Source of the DNA: UBA6663 sp044226485
GTDB lineage: Bacteria; Chloroflexota; Anaerolineae; Anaerolineales; UBA6663
Direction of reading: 5' to 3'
DNA: 64,000 bases
Assembly: GCA_044226485.1 (NCBI GenBank)
Contig: JBGAGY010000009.1
Coordinates: 248,001 to 312,000, forward strand
Shown: positions 27,769 through 36,554 of the stretch, in pieces
Numbering within the stretch: the stretch's first letter is position 1
Layout of the letters: the number at the start of each line of letters is the position of its first letter
Program-made: the position numbers and the translations under genes
Notes under the pieces: generated by a model
The model's database searches: none
What the model was told of the DNA's origin: nothing
What the model saw: the letters and a program-made list of their open reading frames with translations, nothing else

Positions 27769-29562
27769 TCAGGGGGTGGCAGCCTCGACGGCGTTGACGA
27801 CCCCGTTGGCCGAGGCGCTGTCGGTCAGCGCGTTGCTCTGAACGATGTCGGGCGCGATCCCGGCCGAGAGCGCATCGGCGGCGGCGCCGGCGACGAGCGG
27901 CGACGCGAACGACGACCCGACCCAGTAGGCGAAGCCGACGGTATCGGCCTGCTCGGAGACCAGGCTGACGATGCCGTACGGGCAGGGAGCTCCGGCGTTG
28001 CAGTCGGCGAGCCGCGGCGCGCAGTTCGACGCGGTGCTGGCCGGGTCGGTCGGCACTGGCGTGACGGGTCCGCCGTCGGCGCCTGGTGCGCCCGTCTCGC
28101 CGATGTTGGCGTAGCACGAGCGGTTCGAGTCGAGGTTGGTCGCCTGGACGCCCAACACCGAGTTGAAGCTGGCCGGGGCGTTCTCGGTCAGCGCCGGGTT
28201 GAGTTCGGCCGAGTCGTTGCCCGCCGCCGCGATGATCACGGCCCCGAGCGCGCGCGCCGAGTTGATCGGCGCCTCGAGCGAGAGCAACGGCAGGCCGTCG
28301 ACCAATTCGGGCGGCGTGAGGCCTTTGTTCTGCATCTCCTGGATCAGCTTGCTGTTCAGGTCAAGGATGTCGGCGGGCAGCGTTCCCGGATCGCGTTTGA
28401 TGCCCAGGCTGAAGTTGTACACGTAGCCGTTGAGCCGATTGCCATTGCCCAGGGCCGAGTTGATCGTGAACTCGGTGATGCCTTTGACCAGCGTGAACAT
28501 GTCCCCGACGGCGTTGTCGTTGAGCACGCGGACGAGATGCAGTTCGCTGTTCGGAGCGACGGCGTAACTCAGGCCAGCAGCAAAAAGGCCGTGATCGCGC
28601 ATGTACCCTGTCGCATCTGCGGGCGCGTCGTTCGCGGGCATGGGCACGAGATGACTGCACAGGTTGACGCTCATCCGCGCGCGCGTCTCGGTCTGCAGCC
28701 CTTCCGTCGTGTACGGTGAGGTATCGAAGATCACGATTCGCGAGCCGTCGCCGTTGCTCTGCGTGAGGCGATCGTACGGGCCGTTCGCGTAAACGCCGAG
28801 GCCGGCGTCAACCTGGAACGGCCATTGCGTCCAGTACGCACGCTCCGCCGTGGTTTGATATCGCGCAAACTTATCGGCATCCGACTCGAAGGGGCTGCCG
28901 GTCACGCTCCACGGGCTGCCCGTGACGCTCCATGGACTTCCAGTGACGCTCCAGGGCGAAGCCTCCACGCCCCAGGGGCTGCCGGTCACGCTCCAGGGGC
29001 TGCCGACCACGCTCGGAAAGCCCGTGACGTAGTTCAGATCCGCGAACACAGGCTGCGAGATCTCGCCCGCGCGGAAGAGGTCGAGCGACGTTTGCAGCAC
29101 GCCCTGCACGGCGGCCAACGGTGGGCGAGGTTGCCCGGCATCGACCCCGGTGGGATAGAGCGCAAGGGCCAATTGGCTGTAGCGCCGAAGAATCGGGAGC
29201 GTGTTGTCTTGCGACTGCCCGGGCAGCAGCCGCCCGAGGCCGCTCAGGTCGGAGCTCGCCAGCGGCTGTTCTACGCCGAGCGCCTGAGCAGCGACGCGCT
29301 GTACGTCCGCGGGGACGCCGCTCAGGATGATGGCATCCTCAAACCAGAGGCCGCTTTCGCCGAGCGTGAGCGCCGGGCCGGGGACGCCTGTGAAGGCGAC
29401 GGCCTGGCAGGCTGCGCTGACGGGATCGGGGATCTCGATGTCGTCCAGGGTGATGGGTTTGGGCCAGAACAACCCGCCACAGATGAGTGCCAGGATCAGC
29501 AGGAACAAAAGGCAACCGAAGGGGCGAAACGGCGAGGGGTGTTGAGGAGGATTGGGCGCCAT
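27769..29562 (-). CDS. Membrane-anchored subtilisin-like (S8) serine protease 1 with SPWSVTG repeats
   Basis: 597 residues. N-terminal hydrophobic anchor (residues 15-33), an N-terminal region of about 250 residues, then the S8 domain: Asp280 (VIFDTSPY), His324 (RDHGLFAAGL), oxyanion Asn449 (AAGND), Ser551 (GSSFASP). Residues 186-225 hold five or six copies of the heptapeptide SPWSVTG. Paralogous to the upstream gene over its whole length. The ATG at 29562 is preferred as it puts the anchor at the N-terminus; a start at 29661 would add 33 residues. It is last in the sigma/CHAT locus, 132 nt after protease 2. Cysteines near the C-terminus suggest disulfides and an extracytoplasmic site. Confidence 0.85.
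   Translation of the reverse strand: MAPNPPQHPSPFRPFGCLLFLLILALICGGLFWPKPITLDDIEIPDPVSAACQAVAFTGVPGPALTLGESGLWFEDAIILSGVPADVQRVAAQALGVEQPLASSDLSGLGRLLPGQSQDNTLPILRRYSQLALALYPTGVDAGQPRPPLAAVQGVLQTSLDLFRAGEISQPVFADLNYVTGFPSVVGSPWSVTGSPWGVEASPWSVTGSPWSVTGSPWSVTGSPFESDADKFARYQTTAERAYWTQWPFQVDAGLGVYANGPYDRLTQSNGDGSRIVIFDTSPYTTEGLQTETRARMSVNLCSHLVPMPANDAPADATGYMRDHGLFAAGLSYAVAPNSELHLVRVLNDNAVGDMFTLVKGITEFTINSALGNGNRLNGYVYNFSLGIKRDPGTLPADILDLNSKLIQEMQNKGLTPPELVDGLPLLSLEAPINSARALGAVIIAAAGNDSAELNPALTENAPASFNSVLGVQATNLDSNRSCYANIGETGAPGADGGPVTPVPTDPASTASNCAPRLADCNAGAPCPYGIVSLVSEQADTVGFAYWVGSSFASPLVAGAAADALSAGIAPDIVQSNALTDSASANGVVNAVEAATP
28888..29007 (-). repeat. 21-bp tandem repeats encoding SPWSVTG in protease 1
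   Basis: The DNA repeats ggctgccggtcacgctcca-type units, one per 7 residues, with one variant unit SPWGVEA. The same block at the same place occurs in protease 2. Confidence 0.88.
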
Positions 29563-29694
29563 AATGTCGATCTTAACGTAAGAACTGCGCGAAGTTAAGC
29601 CCGGCTCTCGTCCTCGAAACGCCCCTGGAAAGCACAATGCTCCGAGCGTGGCCCAGAGCATCGTGTTTGAACGCAGACATCCCTCCCAATCTGG

Positions 29695-31494
29695 CTAAGG
29701 CTTGATGGCCGCTTCGGCGTCGACCACGCCCGATGTGGCAGCGGATGCTTGCAGCCCGGCGATGATCTTGTCATAGGTCACGCCGTTCTCGAGCGCGTCG
29801 GCGGCCACCCCGCTGACCAGAGGCGCCGCAAACGACGATCCCACCCAGTAAGCAAAACCGACCGTGTTGCTTTTCAACGAAACCAGGCTGACAAGGCCGT
29901 AGTCGCAAGGCTCTGCCGCATTGCAGAGCTGGAGCTGCGGATCGCAATTCGGCGCGATGCCGCCGTCGCCGCCCGGGGCTCCGATCTCGCCGACGTTGCT
30001 GTAACAGGCCTTGGCCTGCTTCGTGTTGGTGCTCTGCACGCCGAGAGCGAAGCTGTACGCCGCCGGCACGTTCTCGGCCGCAGCGGTGCGCAGGCCGGCG
30101 GAGTCATTCCCAGCCGACGCGATGATCACAGCGCCCATGTTATACGCCGTCCGCAACGGGATCTCGAGCGAGAGCAGCGGCACGCCATTGATCAACTCGG
30201 GTGGCGTCAGTCCCTGGGACTGCATGGCCTCCACCAGCTTGCGATTGAGTTCGATGATCTCGGTCGGGATCTCGGAGGTCAGCGGCTTGAGGCCGAGGCT
30301 GAAATTGTAGATGACTCGACGTAGCGTCCCCGCGTTCTTGGGCAGCATCGATTGGTTAAAGCCGTCGATCCCGGACGCCAGCGAATACAGATCGCCCACA
30401 GCGTTGTCGTCGAGGACGCGCACGAGGTGAAGTTCGTTTTGTGGAGCCACCGCGAACGTCAGGCCTGAGCCGAACAGCCCATGGTCGCGCATGTAACCCG
30501 ACTTGTCGGCGGGTGCTTCGATCATCGGCAGCGGGACCAGATCCACACACAGGTTCATCGACAGCCGCTGTCGCGTTTCGTTGTGGTAACCAGCGGTCGT
30601 GTAAGGCGCCGTATCGAACAGCACGACCTTGCTGCCCGACCCGTCGGCGGTATTAGGAAGCGCCCGCTGGTAGGTCTGGTCGTACAGGCCGACGCCGCGA
30701 TCCTGGAACGCCCATTGCCGCCAGAACGCGCCTTCAGCGATGCTCTGCATCGTCGCCAGCTTTTCGGCATCGGTTCCCTGAAGCGGACTTCCCGTCACAC
30801 TCCAGGGGCTGCCGGTGACGCTCCAGGGATTGCCCTCGGCCCCCCAGGGGCTGCCGGTGACGCTCCAGGGGTTGCCGACCACGCTCGGAAAACCCGTTAC
30901 GTAGTTGAGATCGACGAAGACCGGCATCGAGATTGCGCCAGAGGTGAAGAGCGTCAGGGATTCATTGAGCACGGCCTTGACGGCGTCGATCGCCGGTCGC
31001 TGTCCGCCGCCTGAGACAGTGCCTGTGCTGTACAGGCTCACGGTTTGACGAGAGTACTGCAGCAGTTGATTGATCTTGTCCTGGCTGTCGGCGCCGCGCG
31101 CGAATTCGACGATGTAGCTCTGCGGTCGATTGTTGAGCGGTTGCCCCTGGCCAAGCGCACGGTTCGCGACCAGTTGCACATCGGCTGGCCTTCCCGTCAG
31201 GATGACGACACCGTTGAGGTAGGTGCCGCCCGGGGAGAGCGTCAACCGCTGTTCGCTGGTGCCGACCCGCCCAAACGGTGAGCACGACACCTTCGCCGCA
31301 TCTGGAATATCGATGTTGTTCAACGACATCAGCGAATTGAAACCGTTCAGCAGGGTCGGTACGAAAATCGGCCCGCCGTTGACCTGCCCGAAGGCCGCCG
31401 CCGAGTTGCCTCCGAAGAGGCACATCCCGACCAACGCGATGCGCATCAGCAGGTGACCAAGAGCCTGACGAGTGTGTTTGAGCTGAATCATCAT
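29695..31494 (-). CDS. Exported subtilisin-like (S8) serine protease 2 with SPWSVTG repeats
   Basis: 599 residues. A signal peptide (MMIQLKHTRQ..., hydrophobic to residue 28, AAAFGQ cleavage region) is followed by a roughly 250-residue N-terminal region and the S8 domain with Asp294 (VLFDTAPY), His338 (RDHGLFGSGL), Asn463 (SAGND) and Ser554 (GSSFAAP). Residues 207-238 carry four SPWSVTG-like units. Both paralogs share LNYVTGFPSVVG just before the repeats. The start overlaps the CHAT stop by 4 nt (ATGA), so the exported protease and cytoplasmic TPR-CHAT protein are translationally coupled. Confidence 0.9.
   Translation of the reverse strand: MMIQLKHTRQALGHLLMRIALVGMCLFGGNSAAAFGQVNGGPIFVPTLLNGFNSLMSLNNIDIPDAAKVSCSPFGRVGTSEQRLTLSPGGTYLNGVVILTGRPADVQLVANRALGQGQPLNNRPQSYIVEFARGADSQDKINQLLQYSRQTVSLYSTGTVSGGGQRPAIDAVKAVLNESLTLFTSGAISMPVFVDLNYVTGFPSVVGNPWSVTGSPWGAEGNPWSVTGSPWSVTGSPLQGTDAEKLATMQSIAEGAFWRQWAFQDRGVGLYDQTYQRALPNTADGSGSKVVLFDTAPYTTAGYHNETRQRLSMNLCVDLVPLPMIEAPADKSGYMRDHGLFGSGLTFAVAPQNELHLVRVLDDNAVGDLYSLASGIDGFNQSMLPKNAGTLRRVIYNFSLGLKPLTSEIPTEIIELNRKLVEAMQSQGLTPPELINGVPLLSLEIPLRTAYNMGAVIIASAGNDSAGLRTAAAENVPAAYSFALGVQSTNTKQAKACYSNVGEIGAPGGDGGIAPNCDPQLQLCNAAEPCDYGLVSLVSLKSNTVGFAYWVGSSFAAPLVSGVAADALENGVTYDKIIAGLQASAATSGVVDAEAAIKP
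30781..30876 (-). repeat. 21-bp tandem repeats encoding NPW/SPWSVTG in protease 2
   Basis: Four to five units, including the variant SPWGAEG at the same relative place as SPWGVEA in protease 1. Confidence 0.85.
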
Positions 31495-34415
31495 AACGGA
31501 CCAGAATCCCCGACTAAAAAGAATGGCGCCCAGAAATAAGGATGGCTGTAGCCTTCGGATCGCAGACCCTGCTGTGCGTGTTGCAGGGCCAGGCTCTTGT
31601 GTTGACCGGCGGCAAGCGCCGTGTAGAACCGTTTCATCAGCGCTTCGGTTGCTGTGTCTTCAACCGGCCACAGGCTGGCCACGATGCTGCGCGCCCCGGC
31701 ATAGAGCAGCGCGCGAAGCAGACCGAGGATCTCGTCGCCGCCGCCAATGACGCTCCGGCCAGTCTGACAGGCACTCAACGTGACGAGCGACGCATTCAAT
31801 CGCCAGTCGAAGAGGTCGAGCGTCGTCAACCAGCCGTCGGCCAGCGCAAGTCCGGAGAAGAGCGGGTTGTCGGCCCGGAACTCGGCGTGCGTGGCGAGAT
31901 GGGCTGCCCGAAGCCGCGGCGCCCAATCGCGCAGGGCCGCCGCCGTTGCCGCTTCTTCGATCAACGCGGTCCCCGACATGAGGCGCGCGATAGAAGTCGC
32001 TTCGCTTCGTGCGGCCGGTAACTGGTCGTTCGACGAGTATCCGACTGCCAGGAATTCGCCGCCCATCGATCGCCCGCCGCTGGAATCCAGAGTCGGTGCG
32101 CCGACATGACGCAAGAGGCCGGCGCTTGGCAAGAGCCGCAGCGCAAAGCGTTCCGACAGATAGGTGTGACCGTCGAACAGCGCGGCGAAAGGCAGATAGT
32201 GGAGCGGTCCGTGCGGAACGACGATCAAGTCTGTTCCCGCGTTCGCCGTTAGGTCGGCGGCCAGAGGTGCGAGCAAGGCATCGTGAAGGCGCTTCAAAGC
32301 GGCTTTGGCGCCGAGGACCAGGCTTTCGGCCGGCGCCACGCCTCGGGCCGCAGCATCCTGGCAAGACGTCAGGTTGAGCAGCCAGGGCCGTGCCAGTCGT
32401 CCGATCTGGTCCACCGTCACGCCGAGCCGATGGGCCGTGACCCGCGCGGCCGAACCGACGAAGGCCACGAGCTCGCCATGCACCACGAAGTACTCCAGCA
32501 GCGTCGTGCCGGATGGCAGCATCGAAAGGACGTCGTCGTTCTGCACCTGCCAGAGGTCCGCTGCCCGAGCATAGCGTGCGTTGCGCATCAGCAGCTGATG
32601 CCAGAGAGTCGTCAGCCGTTTCTCGATCCGGGCCAACTCCATGCGGATCTGCTCGGGGGCGTCCGTTTCGGCAAGACGAAGCAATGAGGCGTGCTCGCCC
32701 TGCCAGCGGCGCACGGCCTCGTCGCGCTGGGCTCGCAGGCTCAGGAGTTCTTCGACGATCGGCCGGTCTTCAGGCGTGTGAGCTTCAAGGCGCACGCTGA
32801 CGCGCTGGTCCAGCATGTCGAGCAGCGCACGAGACTTGGCCCGCTCGGCATAGCCGAGGCCACGGGCGGGTTGGCCGCCTTCGAGGCTGGCATCCACGGC
32901 TTCTTCATAAATGGAAAGCTTGTTGCGCAGGAAGAACGAACGATCCTCGATCATCATCTGACTGCGGACTCGTTCGAGTTCGGCCATCGATTTCTCGAAC
33001 GTCGACAATGCGGCTTCGAGATGGCCTTCCTTGCGTTCGATTTCGCCGAGGATCTGGAGCGCAGGGTGGATCAGGTCCGACGCGCCCGACCCCTGGCCGG
33101 TTTGAAGGGCAGCCTGCGCCAGTTCGCGAGCCTGCGCGCTGTGGTCAAGTCGAAGCGCGGTGCGCGCTGCCAGCAGTCGCGCCAGCGCCGCGTTCTGCGA
33201 CTGGCCGAGCTGCGTAAACGTTTCAGCGGCGTTGAGGGCAAGGGCAAGGCTGTCTGAAGACGCGCCGTGTCGACCGATCAGGCTGGCGCGCGCCATCGCG
33301 GCCTGTGCCAGCCAGGCGCCGCTGTCTTCAGCCTCGAAGGCGTTCTGAGCGATCGCGATGGCTTCCTCGGCCTGCGCCGTCTGGCCCAGATTGTCGAGGA
33401 TCTGGGCCTCGAACAGACACGCCTGGCCTAATTCGATGCGGCCACCCAATTGTTCAAAGGCTTGACGCGCGCGCTGGGCGTGCTCGAGCCCATCGACCAG
33501 CCGACCGAGGTTGAGCAGGCAGGCGCTGATCGAGAGCTCGACCGTCGCAGCGTCGCGCCGGCGTTCGCCCGACACCAGGATGTTGAGGGTCTTCTCGAAG
33601 AGCAACAGCGCGTCGTTGTATCTCCCGAGAAGCGAGTACGTGATCGCCAGGCATTCGTAGGCGTTGGCGACGTCGACCTGCATGTGGAGGTCGTTGGCGA
33701 TGGCCATCGACTCTTCGGCGGCCGCGATCGCTTCTTGAAAACGCCCGAGGTTGCGCAGGACGATGCTGCGATTGATCCCGGTCTGCGCGAGCTGGCGGCG
33801 CAGGTCTGGCGTGGCCCGGCAGATCGCCATGACCTCATCGAAACACGCCAGCGCTTTCTTGTCCTGTCCGGCTCGGCCGTAGATCAATCCGATGTTGCTG
33901 AGCAAACCCGAAAGCAGGTCAGACCGTTCGGCGTTTCGGAAGACCTCAGCGGCTGCTTCGCCGACCGCGAGCGCCTGATCGTAAGCTTGCTGGGTGGCCA
34001 GCGCCACGACCTGACCGATTCGCGAGCGGGCCGCATCGACGGGGCGGTTGAGGCCCAGGTACAGATTGGCGGCTGTTTCGTAATCGGGGATGGCGGCGGC
34101 GTAGTCGCCGTGGCCAATGCCAACGCCGTTGGCGCGGGCCAACAGGCCGAGCGCCCGGATCGGCGCGATGTTTGTTGCGCCGCCCAGGGCGAGCAACAGA
34201 TCGGCGATGTCGAGGCACTCGCGCAGATCGTTGCGCAAAGCGTGGTCGGCCAGGGCCTTGAGCTTTTTGGCGTACGACTCGTCGACCGCCGACGCGTGCT
34301 GAGACACCAGCGCGGCGCGCGTGGCCGCGTCACCTGACCGCCAGGCGGCGACCAGGTCTTGCGGCTCGGGCAGGGGACCCTGTCGGGTGTGGGGTACCGA
34401 CATGAGCGTGCTCAC
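31491..34415 (-). CDS. TPR-CHAT caspase-fold protease
   Basis: 974 residues, no signal peptide. Residues about 80-560 are helical TPR repeats (for example AKSDKKALACFDEVMAICR-type and LGRYNDALLLFEKTLNIL units). Residues about 660-974 are a CHAT domain of the caspase/separase fold with catalytic His843 (AAHLATHAEFRADNPLFSGL) and Cys883 (TLSACQTGRSVIGGGDE); the end SHPYFWAPFFLVGD is typical. CHAT proteins are proteases activated by a partner or ligand bound by the TPR part. Start at GTG 34415, alternative ATG 34403. It lies between an anti-sigma-like gene (145 nt upstream) and protease 2 (4-nt overlap), which suggests proteolytic control of the sigma factor (inference). Confidence 0.9.
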   Translation of the reverse strand: MSTLMSVPHTRQGPLPEPQDLVAAWRSGDAATRAALVSQHASAVDESYAKKLKALADHALRNDLRECLDIADLLLALGGATNIAPIRALGLLARANGVGIGHGDYAAAIPDYETAANLYLGLNRPVDAARSRIGQVVALATQQAYDQALAVGEAAAEVFRNAERSDLLSGLLSNIGLIYGRAGQDKKALACFDEVMAICRATPDLRRQLAQTGINRSIVLRNLGRFQEAIAAAEESMAIANDLHMQVDVANAYECLAITYSLLGRYNDALLLFEKTLNILVSGERRRDAATVELSISACLLNLGRLVDGLEHAQRARQAFEQLGGRIELGQACLFEAQILDNLGQTAQAEEAIAIAQNAFEAEDSGAWLAQAAMARASLIGRHGASSDSLALALNAAETFTQLGQSQNAALARLLAARTALRLDHSAQARELAQAALQTGQGSGASDLIHPALQILGEIERKEGHLEAALSTFEKSMAELERVRSQMMIEDRSFFLRNKLSIYEEAVDASLEGGQPARGLGYAERAKSRALLDMLDQRVSVRLEAHTPEDRPIVEELLSLRAQRDEAVRRWQGEHASLLRLAETDAPEQIRMELARIEKRLTTLWHQLLMRNARYARAADLWQVQNDDVLSMLPSGTTLLEYFVVHGELVAFVGSAARVTAHRLGVTVDQIGRLARPWLLNLTSCQDAAARGVAPAESLVLGAKAALKRLHDALLAPLAADLTANAGTDLIVVPHGPLHYLPFAALFDGHTYLSERFALRLLPSAGLLRHVGAPTLDSSGGRSMGGEFLAVGYSSNDQLPAARSEATSIARLMSGTALIEEAATAAALRDWAPRLRAAHLATHAEFRADNPLFSGLALADGWLTTLDLFDWRLNASLVTLSACQTGRSVIGGGDEILGLLRALLYAGARSIVASLWPVEDTATEALMKRFYTALAAGQHKSLALQHAQQGLRSEGYSHPYFWAPFFLVGDSGPL

Positions 34416-34486
34416 AGCCTTAAATCCAAATCGGCCTGGGCGATGGAGCCGCCAGACCGTGGCATAAACGTCCTTTTTGGTTGGTT

Positions 34487-34514
34487 TGACGCGGGGCCGA
34501 GTGACCCCGCGTCA
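34487..34514 (-). terminator. Hairpin between the anti-sigma and CHAT genes
   Basis: Perfect 10-bp stem TGACGCGGGG (34487-34496) with 34505-34514, 8-nt loop; no T run follows directly on the minus strand, so it may tune rather than end transcription. Confidence 0.5.
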
Positions 34515-34560
34515 GTTCATTCAGACACCGTCCATTGCCGAAGCAACGGATCGTGCTCGA

Positions 34561-35283
34561 TCAGACGCTGAAGCCCGGGACGTGGATCTCCAGTTCAGGC
34601 GCGGTCAGCGCCAGCGTGTACTGGCCGCGAGCCACGTTTTCGAGCGAGAAGTTGCCGACTTCGTCGACGGGCACGACCTTGGCCAGGGCATCGCCCTGCC
34701 ACAACTCGACCTCGAGGCCCTCAGCCTCGGCGCCGCTCACAAGGCCGAGCACCGTGCGCGAGCTGCCGTTCTCCATCACGTCGAGCGCGATGCTGACATC
34801 GCCGGCCCTGTAGAGCCGGGTGCTGTCGTCTGAGGCGCCGCCACGGATGCCCGCCAGCGCCGGAGCGAAAGCCGGCCCGGCCGCAGGCCCGAAGCCGCGA
34901 ACCAGCTCGGCCACCAGCACTTGCACCCGCTCGAGCGGCGTGAACTCGACGTCACCCTTGAGCGAGTCAAGATAGGCGCGCAGCTGGGCCACATCAGCCC
35001 GACCGCGGTCCGACTCTTTCAAGAATTCTTCGATTTCGCGTTTACGGGAACCGGGGATCAGCCCGAGGACGTACTCACCCAACTCAAGCGACGACGGGGC
35101 TTCAGTCTGGCGCAGATTCGTCATGAGCGACCTCTGTTGGACGTCGAGGGTCGCCAGCCGCTCACGACAGGCCGGGCAGCGTACCAGATCAGCAGCCAGC
35201 TCGGGGTCGGGCTCGCCGTCGAGAAAGGCCAGCAGCCGGGCGTCTTCGGGCGGTGTGGCGCAGGTGCACATGAGGGTGGTCAC
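34561..35283 (-). CDS. Anti-sigma-factor-like protein with degenerate zinc finger and C-terminal beta domain
   Basis: 240 residues, no membrane helix. Residues 1-47 match the zf-HC2/ZAS fold (LLAFLDGEPDPELAADLVRC PAC) with C36-x2-C39, but the His of HxxxCxxC is Asp32; N-terminal C6 and C8 might replace it. Residues 66-110 (LELGEYVLGLIPGSRKREIE) look like a second ZAS-like unit that has lost all ligands. Residues about 150-240 look like a carboxypeptidase-regulatory-type beta sandwich (LWQGDALAKVVPVDEVGNFS). As a soluble protein it could bind the sigma factor directly, with release by CHAT cleavage or redox/zinc change. GTG start with GGGAG 10 nt upstream. Confidence 0.75.
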   Translation of the reverse strand: MTTLMCTCATPPEDARLLAFLDGEPDPELAADLVRCPACRERLATLDVQQRSLMTNLRQTEAPSSLELGEYVLGLIPGSRKREIEEFLKESDRGRADVAQLRAYLDSLKGDVEFTPLERVQVLVAELVRGFGPAAGPAFAPALAGIRGGASDDSTRLYRAGDVSIALDVMENGSSRTVLGLVSGAEAEGLEVELWQGDALAKVVPVDEVGNFSLENVARGQYTLALTAPELEIHVPGFSV

Positions 35284-35442
35284 GATCGTACGTCTCCCTT
35301 GCTCAATCTCCCAACCAGTACCATCGTCCTACTTAACGTCGCTCGGGGGTTTTTTCCCGGATGTCGAAGGAAGATTGTCCCGGCATCCCACCCGTCCGGG
35401 AAATCGTCATTCGGCGGCCCCGATGATCATTCGGTTAACGAT

Positions 35443-36141
35443 CTAGGCCATGCTTTCGAGATACTCACGCAACTCAGGATCGCGACGCAGGCGCTCGAGC
35501 ACGTTCTGCTTGATGCGATACACCTCGGCCACCGAACCGAAGGCACTGCCTTTGGCGGCTGCCAGTTCGCGGGGCTTCATGTCAAGGACGAAGCAGCCGT
35601 GCATGACGGCACGTTCGAGGTCGTCCTTGAGGCGCCCCTCGAGCCACTGCCAGAAGCGCGCGCGGGTCGAGTCGGAGAGCGCGGCGCCTTCGACCGATTC
35701 AGCTTCGGGGTGGCTGATGTGCTCGGCCTCGTCGAGGGCCACCTGCTCGGCCGTTTCGAGCCTGCGAACGGCATCGATGATGACGCTGCCCGTGCACATC
35801 TGCAGATAGCGCAACACCTGGCGCAGGTCCTCGAACTTTCCGAACTTTTCGGGGGAGATGGCGGTGAACATGCGCTCGAACGCGCGATTGATGTAGTAAG
35901 CGGGTTCTTCGCCCAGGCTCGCGAAGCTCGGATGGCGGACCACCCAGCCCTTCACCAGCGGTTGATACTGGGCATACACCATGTCCCAGGCGCGGCTGTC
36001 GCGACGCGCGAAGGCGCGACGGAACAGCTCGAAGCAGAACCGGGCGTCGTAGCTTTGACGATTGAAGAAGCGGCGACTTTCCTCAGCGCAACGATCGGCC
36101 ACGCTGCCGAGAGCCAGTTTGTGCAGGGCGTCTTCTGCCAT
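35443..36141 (-). CDS. ECF-type RNA polymerase sigma factor
   Basis: 232 residues. Region 2 is visible as RDSRAWDMVYAQYQPLVKGW through RAFERMFTAIS and RQVLRYLQMCTGSVIIDAVR; region 4 is the C-terminal helix-turn-helix (ERAVMHGCFVLDMKPRELAA, then SVAEVYRIKQNVLERLRRD). There is no region 1 or 3, as in ECF factors. It is followed by the anti-sigma-like gene after 159 nt. Its own upstream region has a TATAAT and two dyads, suggesting regulation besides the anti-sigma. Target promoters unknown; a self-directed ECF promoter is not obvious. Confidence 0.85.
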   Translation of the reverse strand: MAEDALHKLALGSVADRCAEESRRFFNRQSYDARFCFELFRRAFARRDSRAWDMVYAQYQPLVKGWVVRHPSFASLGEEPAYYINRAFERMFTAISPEKFGKFEDLRQVLRYLQMCTGSVIIDAVRRLETAEQVALDEAEHISHPEAESVEGAALSDSTRARFWQWLEGRLKDDLERAVMHGCFVLDMKPRELAAAKGSAFGSVAEVYRIKQNVLERLRRDPELREYLESMA

Positions 36142-36161
36142 GCGCGAATGTCTTTCTGGAA

Positions 36162-36181
36162 GCCGATCATCGATGATCGGC
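36162..36181. promoter_or_regulatory. 20-bp perfect palindrome before the sigma gene
   Basis: GCCGATCATCGATGATCGGC, self-complementary, located between the promoter and the sigma start codon; candidate operator or RNA hairpin. Confidence 0.6.
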
Positions 36182-36252
36182 AGGTATGTTGGTCTCCGAG
36201 AAGGCCACCAGTGTAGCCCGTGAGCTGACTGGCGGCAATCGGTCAGGGGAGC

Positions 36253-36276
36253 GATTTGTGGCGGACGTCACAAATC
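36253..36276. promoter_or_regulatory. Dyad GATTTGTG-N8-CACAAATC in the sigma operon leader
   Basis: An 8-bp inverted repeat about 20 nt downstream of the -10 box; suits a dimeric repressor. Confidence 0.5.
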
Positions 36277-36554
36277 CAAGGCTCCCTAACCCTTCAATTA
36301 TACGACGAGAAAAGTCGGCTTCGTCTCCAATGACGCCGGAATACCCGATAATTCCGCGCAAATGGGGGTTGGACCCGTCGCTCCGGGTGGAAGGTCTCCG
36401 TTGAAGAACATCGGTGAAACCCGGCGCTTCTTCACATTGGTGTGGATTGCTCCTAGTACTGAAGTTCAGATGCGGAAAGGCTGCTAAAGCTATAATCCCG
36501 AAAGCGCGCGAGACCATGCCACTCCATCGGACGCGCCACTTCAGGGATACACAC

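Larger units (their letters stand above)
36142..36554. promoter_or_regulatory. 413-nt divergent region: sigma operon and nucleotidyltransferase promoters
   Basis: Minus strand: TATAAT (complement of 36297-36302), then dyad GATTTGTG-N8-CACAAATC (36253-36276) and the perfect palindrome GCCGATCATCGATGATCGGC (36162-36181), the last ending 20 nt before the sigma ATG. Plus strand: TATAAT at 36491-36496 with a weak -35, giving a leader of about 58 nt for the nucleotidyltransferase. A plus-strand reading frame from 36414 is only an upstream extension of that gene. Confidence 0.6.

Noticed and set aside
31491..36141. Type III-E CRISPR (craspase) locus
   Set aside because: The TPR-CHAT plus sigma pairing is similar in logic, but there is no gRAMP/Cas7-11, no Csx30 or Csx31 and no CRISPR array in the window.
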